Position numbers and translations under genes: made by a program | Notes under the pieces: model-generated | What the model was told of the DNA's origin: nothing | Seen by the model: the letters and a program-made list of their open reading frames with translations, nothing else | The model's database searches: none | Part shown: one piece after another, positions 18,844 through 28,180 of the stretch | Numbering within the stretch: position 1 is the first letter of the stretch | Layout: each line of letters starts with the position of its first letter | Source: Ignavibacteriota bacterium | GTDB lineage: Bacteria > Bacteroidota > Ignavibacteria > Ignavibacteriales > Melioribacteraceae | Assembly: GCA_002698995.1 (NCBI GenBank) | Contig: PAAX01000027.1 | Span: forward strand, 110,270-174,269 | Direction: 5' to 3' | DNA length: 64,000 nucleotides

Positions 18844-19249
18844 TCTTATCTAATGTGTTTATTAATTGATCAACTTCTCCTTCAGATAAAACCGCAGCTG
18901 TTTCTCTCATGTTATTTACATAATTTGTGTAAATATCAGACATTTTAGCTTTACCTTTTTCTGTAATCTCTGCATGAATAACTCTTCTATCCTGCTTAGA
19001 AGGAACTCTTTTCACAAGATCTTCTTTTTCCAAATTATCTACAACACAAGTAATATTTGCGCCGGTAACTAATAAGTGTTCGCTAATTCTCTTTAAAGGC
19101 ATTGGTCCTTGTTGATTGAGAACTTCGAGAACACTGAACTGCGGCGCTGTTAACTTATGTTTGTAAGTATACTTTGCCTGGGTCTTGCGAAAGGCATCAT
19201 AAGCTCTGTTCAGCTTATCCCACATTTGTAGTACTTTTTCTTCTGTCAT
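18824..19249 (-). CDS. MarR-family transcriptional regulator
   Basis: A 141-residue winged-helix regulator. Recognisable parts are the helix-turn-helix region TAPQFSVLEVLNQQGPMPLKRISEHLLVTGANITCVVDNLEKEDLV and the wing VKRVPSKQDRRVIHAEITEKG, the latter with the DxR signature of MarR proteins. Such dimers usually bind inverted repeats near their own gene and let go on binding a small phenolic or oxidant. It is divergent from the menaquinone operon with a 322-base gap, so control of menF or of itself is possible but not shown. Confidence 0.88.
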   Translation of the reverse strand: MTEEKVLQMWDKLNRAYDAFRKTQAKYTYKHKLTAPQFSVLEVLNQQGPMPLKRISEHLLVTGANITCVVDNLEKEDLVKRVPSKQDRRVIHAEITEKGKAKMSDIYTNYVNNMRETAAVLSEGEVDQLINTLDKISENAS

Positions 19250-19571
19250 AGTTTCCTCTCTCCGAGTTTGTTATGTGAATGTGTTATTTTATAGATACTA
19301 ATGTTATTGGTGAAAAGCTCCCTTACTTTTTTGCCAACCATAACTATTAGAACTTTTACTGTTTGAAAAATAATACATTTAGATTTTATTAGCAATAAAT
19401 TGTAGAAACTTCTTTAAATATATTTTTGTTTTTTATTTTGCTTTAAGTTCTTCTTTATGTTTCATCAATTTAGCAAAGTTTATTTTTATATATGAAACAT
19501 TTTGCGCTAATTTTTAAGTTAATTCGTATATTAATCACTTGGTTTAGTAATATTTTGGCGGACTTATTTAT
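19250..19571. promoter_or_regulatory. Divergent intergenic region between marR and menF with a spaced inverted repeat
   Basis: No gene is seen in these 322 bases. The one clear structure is a perfect 9-bp inverted repeat, ATGTTTCAT at 19457-19465 and ATGAAACAT at 19492-19500, centres 35 bases apart, ending about 71 bases before the menF start. It could be two operator half-sites or an RNA hairpin in the menF leader. The region must hold both promoters, but I could not place a convincing -33/-7 or -35/-10 pair. A GGCGG at 19556-19560 may be the menF ribosome site. Confidence 0.35.
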
Positions 19572-20963
19572 TTGCTTACTGACGATTTTATAAATAAAGT
19601 TAAAGATTCTTTTATCAATTTGTTTGACGGCAAAAGCATTACAAGTATTGCCGTTCCCTATGATAATAATTTTTCATCCAATGTTTTAAGTCATCTCCAC
19701 AAAGGGAAAAAAAGATTTTTTCATTGGACTCAAGTAAATCTTAATTTCTGTTTTACTGCTATCGATTCAATTTTTGATGTTGCAATTAATGGTAATAACA
19801 GACTGACTAAGTCATCTAATCAAATTGATAATCTAAAAATTAATCATAATTGGACAGAATTAAAGCTTAATCAAATTCCTCTCTTTACCGGGGGAATTAA
19901 ATTTACTCAAGATCAAAACAACTCTATTTGGAATGATTACCATGATTCCGATTGGTTTATACCAAAGTTTATTCTTCTTTCTATTAACAATAAAAATTAT
20001 TTAGTGTTTAATTTTCCAAATGATGCTAGTCTTGACACCCTTCAAAATTATTTCAGTGAGATAAAAAGTATTCTTAATCCGGCTGATGAATGCCATGATG
20101 ATTTAATTAATTATGTACCCGTTAACTCTGTTGAATCTGAAATGCACGAGAGAATGATTTGGAGCAATAAAGTTAACGAAGCATTAGAAAAAATTGATAA
20201 AGGATTAGCGCAAAAAATTGTTTTATCCAGAGAAGTAGTTTTTCATCTTGAATCGGATTATTGTTTAGTACCTATTTTAAATCACCTCAAATCCAAATTT
20301 AAGAGATGCTACATTTTTGCTTATAGAAAAGATTCATCGATATTTTTTGGTGCGTCTCCCGAAAAACTTGCTAAAATTAGTTCCGGCTGGATTGAAGCAG
20401 ATGCCCTTGCAGGATCAATAAAAAGGGGAAAAACAAAAGAAGAAGATGATCAATTAGCAGATAGTCTTCTAAATTCTCAAAAGAATATTTCAGAACAAAA
20501 AGCTGTTGTAGATTTTATAGCAAATTCATTCAATTCCTTTTCTGACGAAGTTATTTACGAACCTTTACCTGTTATCAGAAAACTTGAAAATATTCAGCAC
20601 TTATGGACAAATATCAGAGCAAAATTGAATGGGAATTATTCAATTTTTGAACTGCTAAAAGAAATTCATCCAACACCGGCAATCTGCGGTGTTCCATGGA
20701 ATAATGCACTCCAGTTTATTAAAGAGCTCGAAGATCATTCTAGAGGATTTTTTGCCGGAGTGATTGGATGGTTCAACTTCGAATCAGAAGCAGAATTTGC
20801 CGTTGCAATAAGATCTGCGTTAATTAAAAACAAGGAACTGTATGCATTTGCGGGGTGCGGAATTGTTAAGGGTTCTGATCCCATTGATGAATTTGAAGAG
20901 ACAAAATTAAAATTAAATGCTATCCTCTCAATTCTAAATCATGAAAAAATCTATCAATCGTAA
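19572..20963 (+). CDS. menF: Isochorismate synthase (menaquinone entry enzyme)
   Basis: MenF turns chorismate into isochorismate, the first step of the classical menaquinone path. The 463 residues end in the chorismate-binding domain: KIVLSREVVF, FFGASPEKLAKI, EADALAGSIKRGKTKEEDDQ, HPTPAICGVPW, SRGFFAGVIGWF and FAGCGIVKGSDPIDEFEETK. The last motif ends in the family's catalytic-site glutamate region. The start is TTG, 11 bases after GGCGG. It is the first gene of the operon and overlaps menD by 23 bases. Confidence 0.92.
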   Translation: MLTDDFINKVKDSFINLFDGKSITSIAVPYDNNFSSNVLSHLHKGKKRFFHWTQVNLNFCFTAIDSIFDVAINGNNRLTKSSNQIDNLKINHNWTELKLNQIPLFTGGIKFTQDQNNSIWNDYHDSDWFIPKFILLSINNKNYLVFNFPNDASLDTLQNYFSEIKSILNPADECHDDLINYVPVNSVESEMHERMIWSNKVNEALEKIDKGLAQKIVLSREVVFHLESDYCLVPILNHLKSKFKRCYIFAYRKDSSIFFGASPEKLAKISSGWIEADALAGSIKRGKTKEEDDQLADSLLNSQKNISEQKAVVDFIANSFNSFSDEVIYEPLPVIRKLENIQHLWTNIRAKLNGNYSIFELLKEIHPTPAICGVPWNNALQFIKELEDHSRGFFAGVIGWFNFESEAEFAVAIRSALIKNKELYAFAGCGIVKGSDPIDEFEETKLKLNAILSILNHEKIYQS

Positions 20964-22686
20964 TTTAGTATGGACAGATATTTTTGTTAAGCAGCTAGAG
21001 AAATGTGGGGTAAAAAATGTATGCATTTCTCCCGGTTCAAGAAATACTCCATTAGTCATTGCTTTTAGTAAATCTAAAAAAATAAAAAAGTTTGTTAATG
21101 TTGATGAAAGAAGTTCGGCTTTTTTTGCTTTGGGTATATCTAAAGCTGAAAAAAAACCTGCTGTTTTAGTAACAACTTCCGGCACTGCAGTTGCAAATTT
21201 GTATCCCGCAATTATTGAAGCTTACAATTCAAGAATTCCTTTAATTATTTTAACGGCAGATAGACCAAGTTATTTTGCTAATACCGGAGCAAATCAAACT
21301 ATAAATCAGATTGATATTTTCAAAAATCACATAAGAAAGTTTTATAATCTTGAGCTTCCTGATCTAACTAAAAAATCAATCACCGGTTTGAAGAAAATTG
21401 CTGTTGATGCTTATTTAACGGCTGCAGAGAATGATGTGGGACCGGTTCACATAAACTTCCCGTTTGAAAAACCTTTTGAACCTTCTGCTTTTACTGATGA
21501 AATAAGCAATTCAACTTTGGATGAATTTGTTAATCTACTTGAACCGCAGAAAAACTTTTCAAAAAAAATTAAACTTGGTAATACTGTTGCGGATATAAAG
21601 AAATCAAAAAGAGGAATTATAATTCTTGGCGGAAGTAATTACAAAAAAGAATTTTTAACTAACCTCATCAGGCTTTCAGCAAAATTAAAATTTCCAATTT
21701 TGGCTGAGGGGAATTCCTCAATAAGATTTTATAAATCAGAATCAGATTTGATAATTGCTAACCATACAGCTTTTTTAAGATCGGATAAAATTAAAAAAGA
21801 ATTAGATCCCGATTTAATACTGCATTTTGGAAGCGCCCCGGCAATTAATACTTTACTTCAATTTATAGAATCATCAAGAAGTAAAAAAATTTTTATAAAT
21901 AAGTTTGGTGATCTTAACGATCCGTCCAGAACTGCTCACAAGCTAATTAAATGCGATGAATTGGAGTTTGTAAAAGTAATCTATAATAATACTGCAATAA
22001 ATAAAGTAAGTGATTTTTCTAAGAAATATTCAGCTCTCGATAAAATTGTAGAAAATGAAAAAGAAAAATATTTCCAAGAGAATAAAATAAAAATAGAGCC
22101 AAACTTAATTAAGATAATAACTGAATTGATTCCCCAAGATTCCAATCTTTTTGTTTCTAACAGCATGCCGGTAAGGGATTTTGATTTTTTTGCATCAAAA
22201 AATAAAAGAAATATTTCCGTTTATACCAACCGTGGTGTAAGTGGAATTGACGGCATCATTTCAACTGCTGCCGGAGTTGCTAAAAGTTCAATTAAAGAAA
22301 CATATTTAATTATTGGCGATTTAGCGTTTTATCATGATACTAACGGACTTCAAATTTTAGCTCAAAATAAAATTCCTCTTAAGATTATTTTAATTAATAA
22401 TAGCGGTGGAAGAATATTTAATCTATTACCAATTGCAAATGAGAATATAGAGTTTGATAAATATTTTAGGACAGAGCTTAAAATTGATTTCAAATCATTA
22501 GTAAAAGCTCATAAAGGGAATTACCGCTTAATAAAATCCTTTAAAGAATTGAAATCTTTCATTAATTCAAAATCAGAATCTTTCAGCATTGCAGAAGTTA
22601 TTACCAATACTGAAGCATCAATAAAATTTAGAAAAACTTTTTGGAATAAATCGGTTGAAGAATGCAAGAAGTATTTATTTCAATAG
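20941..22686 (+). CDS. menD: 2-succinyl-5-enolpyruvyl-6-hydroxy-3-cyclohexene-1-carboxylate synthase
   Basis: MenD joins isochorismate and 2-oxoglutarate in a thiamine-diphosphate reaction. The 581-residue length is normal. Visible parts are the N-terminal pyrimidine-binding domain with SPGSRNTPLVIAF, the conserved glutamate region VNVDERSSAFFALGISKA, TADRPSYFANTGANQTINQ, and the C-terminal cofactor domain with NRGVSGIDGIISTAAG and IIGDLAFYHDTNGL (GDL...N magnesium motif). It overlaps its neighbours on both sides, as expected for a coupled operon. Confidence 0.95.
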   Translation: MKKSINRNLVWTDIFVKQLEKCGVKNVCISPGSRNTPLVIAFSKSKKIKKFVNVDERSSAFFALGISKAEKKPAVLVTTSGTAVANLYPAIIEAYNSRIPLIILTADRPSYFANTGANQTINQIDIFKNHIRKFYNLELPDLTKKSITGLKKIAVDAYLTAAENDVGPVHINFPFEKPFEPSAFTDEISNSTLDEFVNLLEPQKNFSKKIKLGNTVADIKKSKRGIIILGGSNYKKEFLTNLIRLSAKLKFPILAEGNSSIRFYKSESDLIIANHTAFLRSDKIKKELDPDLILHFGSAPAINTLLQFIESSRSKKIFINKFGDLNDPSRTAHKLIKCDELEFVKVIYNNTAINKVSDFSKKYSALDKIVENEKEKYFQENKIKIEPNLIKIITELIPQDSNLFVSNSMPVRDFDFFASKNKRNISVYTNRGVSGIDGIISTAAGVAKSSIKETYLIIGDLAFYHDTNGLQILAQNKIPLKIILINNSGGRIFNLLPIANENIEFDKYFRTELKIDFKSLVKAHKGNYRLIKSFKELKSFINSKSESFSIAEVITNTEASIKFRKTFWNKSVEECKKYLFQ

Positions 22687-23492
22687 ATGGAAACAATTTT
22701 AGAATACTAACTCAGAATTTAGAATCAAAAAACAAACCGTTTGTTTTGCTGCATGGTTTTGCAGGATCTGCAAACATTTGGAAATTCCTATTCGAAAATC
22801 TCAATTTGGATTTTCCTCTCATTGCTATTGATTTGATTGGACATGGTAAAACTTCTTCACCAAAAGATTACGAATTATATATTGAATCTGCCCTGTTAGA
22901 TCAGCTCAATAAAATTTTAACTCACTTCAATATACAAGAGACTATTCTTCTTGGATACTCAATGGGGGGAAGATTAGCTTTATCCTTTGCTATTAACAAT
23001 CAAAATAGAATTAAGGGATTAATACTAGAAAGCAGTTCGCCAGGTATTGAAGATGAAAATTTGCGAAACCAAAGAATACAAAGTGATTTATCAATTGCAG
23101 AACAAATTGATAGTAAAGAATTAAAAGATTTCTTTACCGAATGGTATAAGCAGCCAGTATTTAGCTCATTAAGAAATATTCCAAACAAACTTGAATCTCT
23201 TATAGAAAGAAAAACCGTTAACAACAAAACTGGATTGACAAATTCATTGAAAGGTTTCAGCACCGGTAAAATGAAAAGTTATTGGAATGATATTTCGAAA
23301 ATGGAAATTCCGGTTTTACTTGTCTGCGGCAGTCTTGATACTAAATATTATGAGATAATGCAAAAAATGAATTCACTTATTCCAAATTCAACACTTAAAG
23401 TTAATGTTGGTACCGGACATATAACCCATTTAGAAAAGCCTGATGAATTTCTTAATTTTGTACGTTCGTTTTTGAGAACTTTTTTGGAATAA
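22662..23492 (+). CDS. menH: 2-succinyl-6-hydroxy-2,4-cyclohexadiene-1-carboxylate synthase (alpha/beta hydrolase)
   Basis: MenH removes pyruvate from the MenD product to give SHCHC. The 276 residues form an alpha/beta hydrolase: oxyanion stretch LLHGFAGSANIW, IDLIGHGKTSSP, nucleophile elbow GYSMGGRLAL, acid region LLVCGSLDTKY and catalytic histidine GTGHITHLEKP. The start lies 25 bases inside the end of menD. Position between menD and menB makes the assignment strong; sequence alone would only give the hydrolase fold. Confidence 0.9.
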   Translation: MQEVFISIDGNNFRILTQNLESKNKPFVLLHGFAGSANIWKFLFENLNLDFPLIAIDLIGHGKTSSPKDYELYIESALLDQLNKILTHFNIQETILLGYSMGGRLALSFAINNQNRIKGLILESSSPGIEDENLRNQRIQSDLSIAEQIDSKELKDFFTEWYKQPVFSSLRNIPNKLESLIERKTVNNKTGLTNSLKGFSTGKMKSYWNDISKMEIPVLLVCGSLDTKYYEIMQKMNSLIPNSTLKVNVGTGHITHLEKPDEFLNFVRSFLRTFLE

Positions 23493-23521
23493 ACTAAAGT
23501 TAACTAACAAAAAGGATTTTT

Positions 23522-24355
23522 ATGAATTACAATTGGATCAAAGCAAAAGATTATAAAGATATAGTTTATGAAAAGCTTGATGGGATTGCCAGAATTACTA
23601 TTAACCGCCCTGAAGTTAGAAATGCATTCAGACCGGAAACAGTTTTAGAGATGTTTGATGCATTTAATGATGCAAGAGAAGACAGCAATGTTGGTGTAAT
23701 TCTATTAACGGGTGCAGGTCCGGCTAAAGACGGGAAATATGCTTTTTGCTCTGGCGGCGATCAAAAGATTAGAGGAGATCAAGGTTATGTCGGCGGAGAT
23801 GGAGTTCCGAGATTAAACATTCTTGATGTTCAAAAACAGATTAGAAGCATCCCAAAACCGGTAATTGCTTTGGTTGCCGGTTATGCAATTGGAGGAGGTC
23901 ATGTACTTCATGTAATGTGTGATATGACAATCGCTGCCGATAACGCAATCTTTGGGCAAACCGGACCAAAAGTTGGAAGTTTTGACGGCGGTTTCGGTGC
24001 AAGCTTTTTAGCAAGAATTGTAGGTCAGAAAAAAGCTCGTGAAATCTGGTACCTGTGCCGCCAGTATAATGCTCAAGAGGCTTATGAAATGGGATTAGTT
24101 AATAAAGTTGTTCCCGTTGAACAGCTCGAGGAAGAAGGAATTCAATGGGCAAAAGAAATTCTCGAAAAGAGTCCGCTTGCTATTAGGTTATTAAAATCAG
24201 CTTTTAATGCTGAATTGGATGGACAAGCCGGAATTCAAGAACTAGCTGGAAATGCAACTCTTCTTTATTATATGTCGGAAGAAGCACAGGAAGGAAAAAA
24301 TGCTTACGTAGAAAAGCGTAAACCCGATTTTTCAAAATTTCCTAGAGTTCCTTAG
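23522..24355 (+). CDS. menB: 1,4-dihydroxy-2-naphthoyl-CoA synthase
   Basis: MenB closes the naphthalene ring of O-succinylbenzoyl-CoA. It is a crotonase-fold protein of 277 residues with [18 protein letters not shown], the oxyanion-hole stretch [32 protein letters not shown] and [21 protein letters not shown], all characteristic of MenB. An AAGGA about six bases before the ATG is a good ribosome site. It follows menH after 29 bases. Confidence 0.96.
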   Translation: MNYNWIKAKDYKDIVYEKLDGIARITINRPEVRNAFRPETVLEMFDAFNDAREDSNVGVILLTGAGPAKDGKYAFCSGGDQKIRGDQGYVGGDGVPRLNILDVQKQIRSIPKPVIALVAGYAIGGGHVLHVMCDMTIAADNAIFGQTGPKVGSFDGGFGASFLARIVGQKKAREIWYLCRQYNAQEAYEMGLVNKVVPVEQLEEEGIQWAKEILEKSPLAIRLLKSAFNAELDGQAGIQELAGNATLLYYMSEEAQEGKNAYVEKRKPDFSKFPRVP

Positions 24356-25248
24356 TGAATAATCCGCAGCAAATTTCTAAAGTAAAAGGCTGGATTTTAG
24401 CAAGCAGACCTAAAACTCTGCTTGCTGCCGTTGTACCGGTAATTATTGGCTCATCTTTGGCTTATGATGTTGGTAAGTTTCATTTCTTTGCCGCGTTAGT
24501 TGCATTAATATGTTCAATACTAATTCAGATTGCAACAAATTTTGTAAATGATTTATACGATCATTTAAAAGGTTCCGATACCAAAGAAAGAGTAGGTCCA
24601 GAAAGAGCTTTGGCAAATGGCTGGATTTCAGTTAATGAAATGAAGCTTGGTATTTTTATTACCTTTGCTTTAGCTTTCCTGCTCGGATTATATCTAGTCT
24701 ACTTAGGTGGATGGATTATTTTAGTAATCGGAATTTTATCTATAATTTCTGGAATTGCTTATACAGCCGGTCCTTATCCTCTTGCTTATAACGGACTTGG
24801 TGATATTTTCGTTTTTATTTTCTTCGGAGTTATAGGAACTGTCTGTACTTTTTATATTCAAGCTCATTATGTTGATCCATTAATTTTCTGGGCTTCCATT
24901 CCGGTTGGAGCTTTAATTACAAATATTCTTGTAGTTAATAATTTTAGAGATATCGACCAAGATAGAGCTGCATCCAAAATTACTTTGGCAGTTAAGTTTG
25001 GAAAAAATTTTGCAGTTGGTCAATATATTTTTCTCGTATTAATTTCTTATGCTGTTCCACTGATTGCTTTTTTCATATATGGTAAAGAATGGTTTATTCT
25101 GCTTCCTTTGATTTCTTTACCATTGGCAGTTAGACTTGTTAAAATGCTTTTTACTCTAAAAGGAACACAACTTAATAAAACTTTGGAATTAACCGCCAAA
25201 TTCTCTGCAATATTCGGACTTCTATTTGCCATCGGCATTATTTTATGA
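24355..25248 (+). CDS. menA: 1,4-dihydroxy-2-naphthoate polyprenyltransferase
   Basis: MenA attaches the isoprenoid tail to DHNA in the membrane. The 297 residues form about eight membrane helices with the UbiA-family prenyl-diphosphate site NFVNDLYDHLKGSDT (NDxxD) and a second acidic motif NNFRDIDQDRAASK. The start is a GTG that shares its first base with the menB stop (TAGTG). The stop overlaps the menC start (ATGA). Confidence 0.95.
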   Translation: MNNPQQISKVKGWILASRPKTLLAAVVPVIIGSSLAYDVGKFHFFAALVALICSILIQIATNFVNDLYDHLKGSDTKERVGPERALANGWISVNEMKLGIFITFALAFLLGLYLVYLGGWIILVIGILSIISGIAYTAGPYPLAYNGLGDIFVFIFFGVIGTVCTFYIQAHYVDPLIFWASIPVGALITNILVVNNFRDIDQDRAASKITLAVKFGKNFAVGQYIFLVLISYAVPLIAFFIYGKEWFILLPLISLPLAVRLVKMLFTLKGTQLNKTLELTAKFSAIFGLLFAIGIIL

Positions 25249-26318
25249 AGCTGAGCCTTATTAAATATTTTAAATATTCTTATCCTTTTAATATTCCATT
25301 TGTAACTTCAAATAATTCTTTTAACAACAGAGAAGGATTTGTTATTCAATTAAAAGATGAATTTGGTAATACTGCATTTGGTGAAGCGGCTCCGCTTGAA
25401 GGATATGGAATTGAGACTCTTGAAGAATCTGAAAACAGTGTAAATTCTTTACATGAGTTTTTTAGGAATAATAGTTTTGAAAACATTTATGATCTAAATG
25501 AAAAATTAATAAAATATAAATTTAGAAATAGTGTTGTTTCTGCAATAACCTTTTGTGGACTGCAGTTGTCCTCATTTCATAATTCAGAAAAGATTAGTTT
25601 CTTTAACACCTTTAATACCAAGATAGGATTAAATGCAGTAATTGGATTGTTAAATGAATCTGATACCTTGATAAAAGTTGAATCGCTAATTCAAAAGGGT
25701 TTCAAAGTTATCAAGTTAAAAATCGGAAGAGATAACTTTGGTGATGATCTTAAAATTATTTCATCAATTGCAAAACGTTTTCCGGCAATCTTTTTAAGAT
25801 TAGATGTTAACGGAAATTGGAATTTCAAAGCAGCATTAAATAATATTTCTCATTTGGAGAAATTCAATATTGAATATATTGAAGAACCGGTTAATGGTTT
25901 ATCGAATCTAATCAACTTAGCAGACGAATTACATAAACTTAACAGCACTGTTCAAATTGCAGCTGATGAATCAATTAGCAGTTATTCTGATTTAATAGAA
26001 GCGATTAGAAATAGTAAAATTAATTACTTTGTCGTTAAACCCTCTCTGCTTGGTGGAATTATAAATATTCTTAATGCAAATAAAGAAGCTGAAAAATTGA
26101 ACAAGAAAATTATTATTTCCTCTTCATTTGAGACTTCATTGGGACGATATCAAAATGCAATAATTGCGGGTTTAATAAATAATAGCTCTGCACATGGGAT
26201 TGATACATCAGACTTTCTAAAGCATGATCTCACTGATAATTTTTATAAAATAGTTAATAATTTTATTGAGATTGATCTTCAAGACTTCCCCAAAAATATT
26301 ATCAGTAAATTATGCTGA
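25245..26318 (+). CDS. menC: o-Succinylbenzoate synthase (enolase superfamily)
   Basis: MenC dehydrates SHCHC to o-succinylbenzoate. The 357 residues show the enolase-superfamily layout: catalytic lysine in KVIKLKIGRD, metal ligands in RLDVNGNW, YIEEPVNG and IAADESISSY, and the second lysine in FVVKPSLLGGI. The N-terminal capping domain has FGEAAPLEGYG. It overlaps menA by four bases and menE by seven. Confidence 0.93.
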   Translation: MKLSLIKYFKYSYPFNIPFVTSNNSFNNREGFVIQLKDEFGNTAFGEAAPLEGYGIETLEESENSVNSLHEFFRNNSFENIYDLNEKLIKYKFRNSVVSAITFCGLQLSSFHNSEKISFFNTFNTKIGLNAVIGLLNESDTLIKVESLIQKGFKVIKLKIGRDNFGDDLKIISSIAKRFPAIFLRLDVNGNWNFKAALNNISHLEKFNIEYIEEPVNGLSNLINLADELHKLNSTVQIAADESISSYSDLIEAIRNSKINYFVVKPSLLGGIINILNANKEAEKLNKKIIISSSFETSLGRYQNAIIAGLINNSSAHGIDTSDFLKHDLTDNFYKIVNNFIEIDLQDFPKNIISKLC

Positions 26319-27709
26319 ACATTTTTGAAAATATAAATCCAACTTCTAAAATCAATTTTGAAGATAGAGTTATTCCGCTATTCAAGATTAAAGAAGAATC
26401 TGAGTCTATTTCTTTATCGCAATTCCAAAGTGATGGAAATTATGTTTCTATTATAACTAAGAACAGTTACTCCTTTGTTAAACATTTATTGGCTGTATGG
26501 AATAACGGTTTAATTCCGGTTCCCATAAATCATCAGCTTAAAAATGTACAAGTAAAGGAAATGCTTGGTTCAATTAACTGCAGTAATCTTATTGTAGATT
26601 CTGATGTTAAGCAGAATTATACTTCTGTCTGCAAAACAGTTTTATCTTTTGAAGAATTGGAGAAATCTAATTCCATTAATAATAAATATAATAATACAGC
26701 TGTTGTTTTATTTACTTCGGGAAGTACGAGCTTTCCCAAAGCCGTTCCTCTTTCTTTTTACAATTTTGATGAACACTATAAAAGTATAAAAAGCCGATTC
26801 AACCTTTCTAAAGAGGATAATTGGCTTGCATCACTCCCATTTTATCACATTGGGGGATTTGCAATAATAATGCGGGCTTTACTTAGCGGTGCAGATTTAA
26901 GTTTAGTTAACTCATATAAAACCGGCGAAATAATTTCTGCTGTTAATAAATTCAATCCTTCACATATTTCTTTGGTACCAACTCAGCTCTTTGAAATTGT
27001 AAACAATCATATTAAACCGAATACTAACCACAAAGCACTCTTTTTAGGTGGCGGACCGAGCAACTACAATTTAGTAAATGCCGCAATTGAATTAGGATGG
27101 AATATTATTAAAGTTTATGGTTCTACTGAAACATGTTCAATGGTAAGTTCTGTCTCAATTAAAGATTACCCAGCCAAAATAAACAGTTCCGGCAAAGCTT
27201 TTGATCAAAATGAAATAATTATTGTTGATGATAAAATGAATCCACTTTCCAAAAATCAAATTGGAGAAATCGTTATAAAGTCAAATTCCCTTTCGTCCGG
27301 ATATATTAATAATGAGAATAATCAATTCGGCAGTTTCGGTTTCTTAACCAAAGATTTCGGTTATATTGATGATGACGGTTTTTTGCACATTGAAATGCGC
27401 AGAGAAGATTTGATTGTTACTGGTGGAGAAAATGTTAATCCTTTTGAAATTGAGAACGTAATAAAGAATTTTAACTTTGTTGAAGACTCTGTTGTTATTG
27501 GGGTGGATGATGTTAAGTGGGGACAAATAATTTGCGCAGTCGTGCAGACTAAATCCGATGTGAACATTAATGATTTTATAAAAGACCTAAAATCTATTCT
27601 CCCATCATTTCAAGTTCCTAAACAAATTATAATTGTCGATTCAATTCCAAGAAATGAAATGGGAAAAGTGAAAAGAAATGATTTAAAGAAATTATTTATG
27701 AAGAGCTAA
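26312..27709 (+). CDS. menE: o-Succinylbenzoate-CoA ligase
   Basis: MenE activates o-succinylbenzoate with ATP and CoA. It is an adenylate-forming enzyme of 465 residues with the phosphate loop VLFTSGSTSFPKAVPLS, LPFYHIGGFAIIMRALLSGA, KVYGSTETCSM, the hinge and C-terminal domain IEMRREDLIVTGGENVNPFEIE, and the catalytic lysine near the end (PRNEMGKVKRNDL). It is the last plus-strand gene of the men operon and overlaps the opposing thioesterase gene by 18 bases. Confidence 0.94.
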   Translation: MLNIFENINPTSKINFEDRVIPLFKIKEESESISLSQFQSDGNYVSIITKNSYSFVKHLLAVWNNGLIPVPINHQLKNVQVKEMLGSINCSNLIVDSDVKQNYTSVCKTVLSFEELEKSNSINNKYNNTAVVLFTSGSTSFPKAVPLSFYNFDEHYKSIKSRFNLSKEDNWLASLPFYHIGGFAIIMRALLSGADLSLVNSYKTGEIISAVNKFNPSHISLVPTQLFEIVNNHIKPNTNHKALFLGGGPSNYNLVNAAIELGWNIIKVYGSTETCSMVSSVSIKDYPAKINSSGKAFDQNEIIIVDDKMNPLSKNQIGEIVIKSNSLSSGYINNENNQFGSFGFLTKDFGYIDDDGFLHIEMRREDLIVTGGENVNPFEIENVIKNFNFVEDSVVIGVDDVKWGQIICAVVQTKSDVNINDFIKDLKSILPSFQVPKQIIIVDSIPRNEMGKVKRNDLKKLFMKS

Positions 27710-28090
27710 CTTTTCACTCAATTCTTTTTCAAGCGATATTTTTTTGAATTCCGATTTATCTACTGATACATGAACTGTTTTAACCGTAGCCTTTATACTA
27801 TGATTTTCATCAACAAAAAAATATGTCAGCTCAAATGATGACTCTCTCAATCTAGTTACCAACACTTCAATAGTAATTAGATCCCCGGCAATTAAAGGAT
27901 TTTTATAATTAGCTTCAGCATGAATAATTGGAAGGACATATTTATCATCATCAAAAAAATCAATTTCTAAATCAAGTGACTCTAAAAATTCTTCGTAAGC
28001 TTTGTGAGCTTTTTTAAAAATGTTTGCATAGAAAAGAATTCCGGCCGGATCACAATCATAAAAGTTTATTCTGCTTTGAATGCTGTACAT
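27692..28090 (-). CDS. menI: Hotdog-fold acyl-CoA thioesterase, probable DHNA-CoA hydrolase
   Basis: A 132-residue 4HBT-type hotdog protein. The active-site stretch is NFYDCDPAGILFYANIFKKAHKAYEE, with the acidic nucleophile typical of the 4-hydroxybenzoyl-CoA thioesterase subgroup; the cyanobacterial DHNA-CoA hydrolase belongs to the same subgroup. The menaquinone path needs a hydrolase between MenB and MenA, and no other candidate is in the operon. Naming it MenI is inference from position and fold. It converges on menE with an 18-base overlap, so it is not on the same transcript. Confidence 0.65.
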   Translation of the reverse strand: MYSIQSRINFYDCDPAGILFYANIFKKAHKAYEEFLESLDLEIDFFDDDKYVLPIIHAEANYKNPLIAGDLITIEVLVTRLRESSFELTYFFVDENHSIKATVKTVHVSVDKSEFKKISLEKELSEKLALHK

Positions 28091-28180
28091 AAAATTACCT
28101 TTAGAAGTTTATTCATAATTACTAAAATGGATACAAAAATTATATCTTTGTTGAACTAAAATAAAAACATATTGAGGCAA

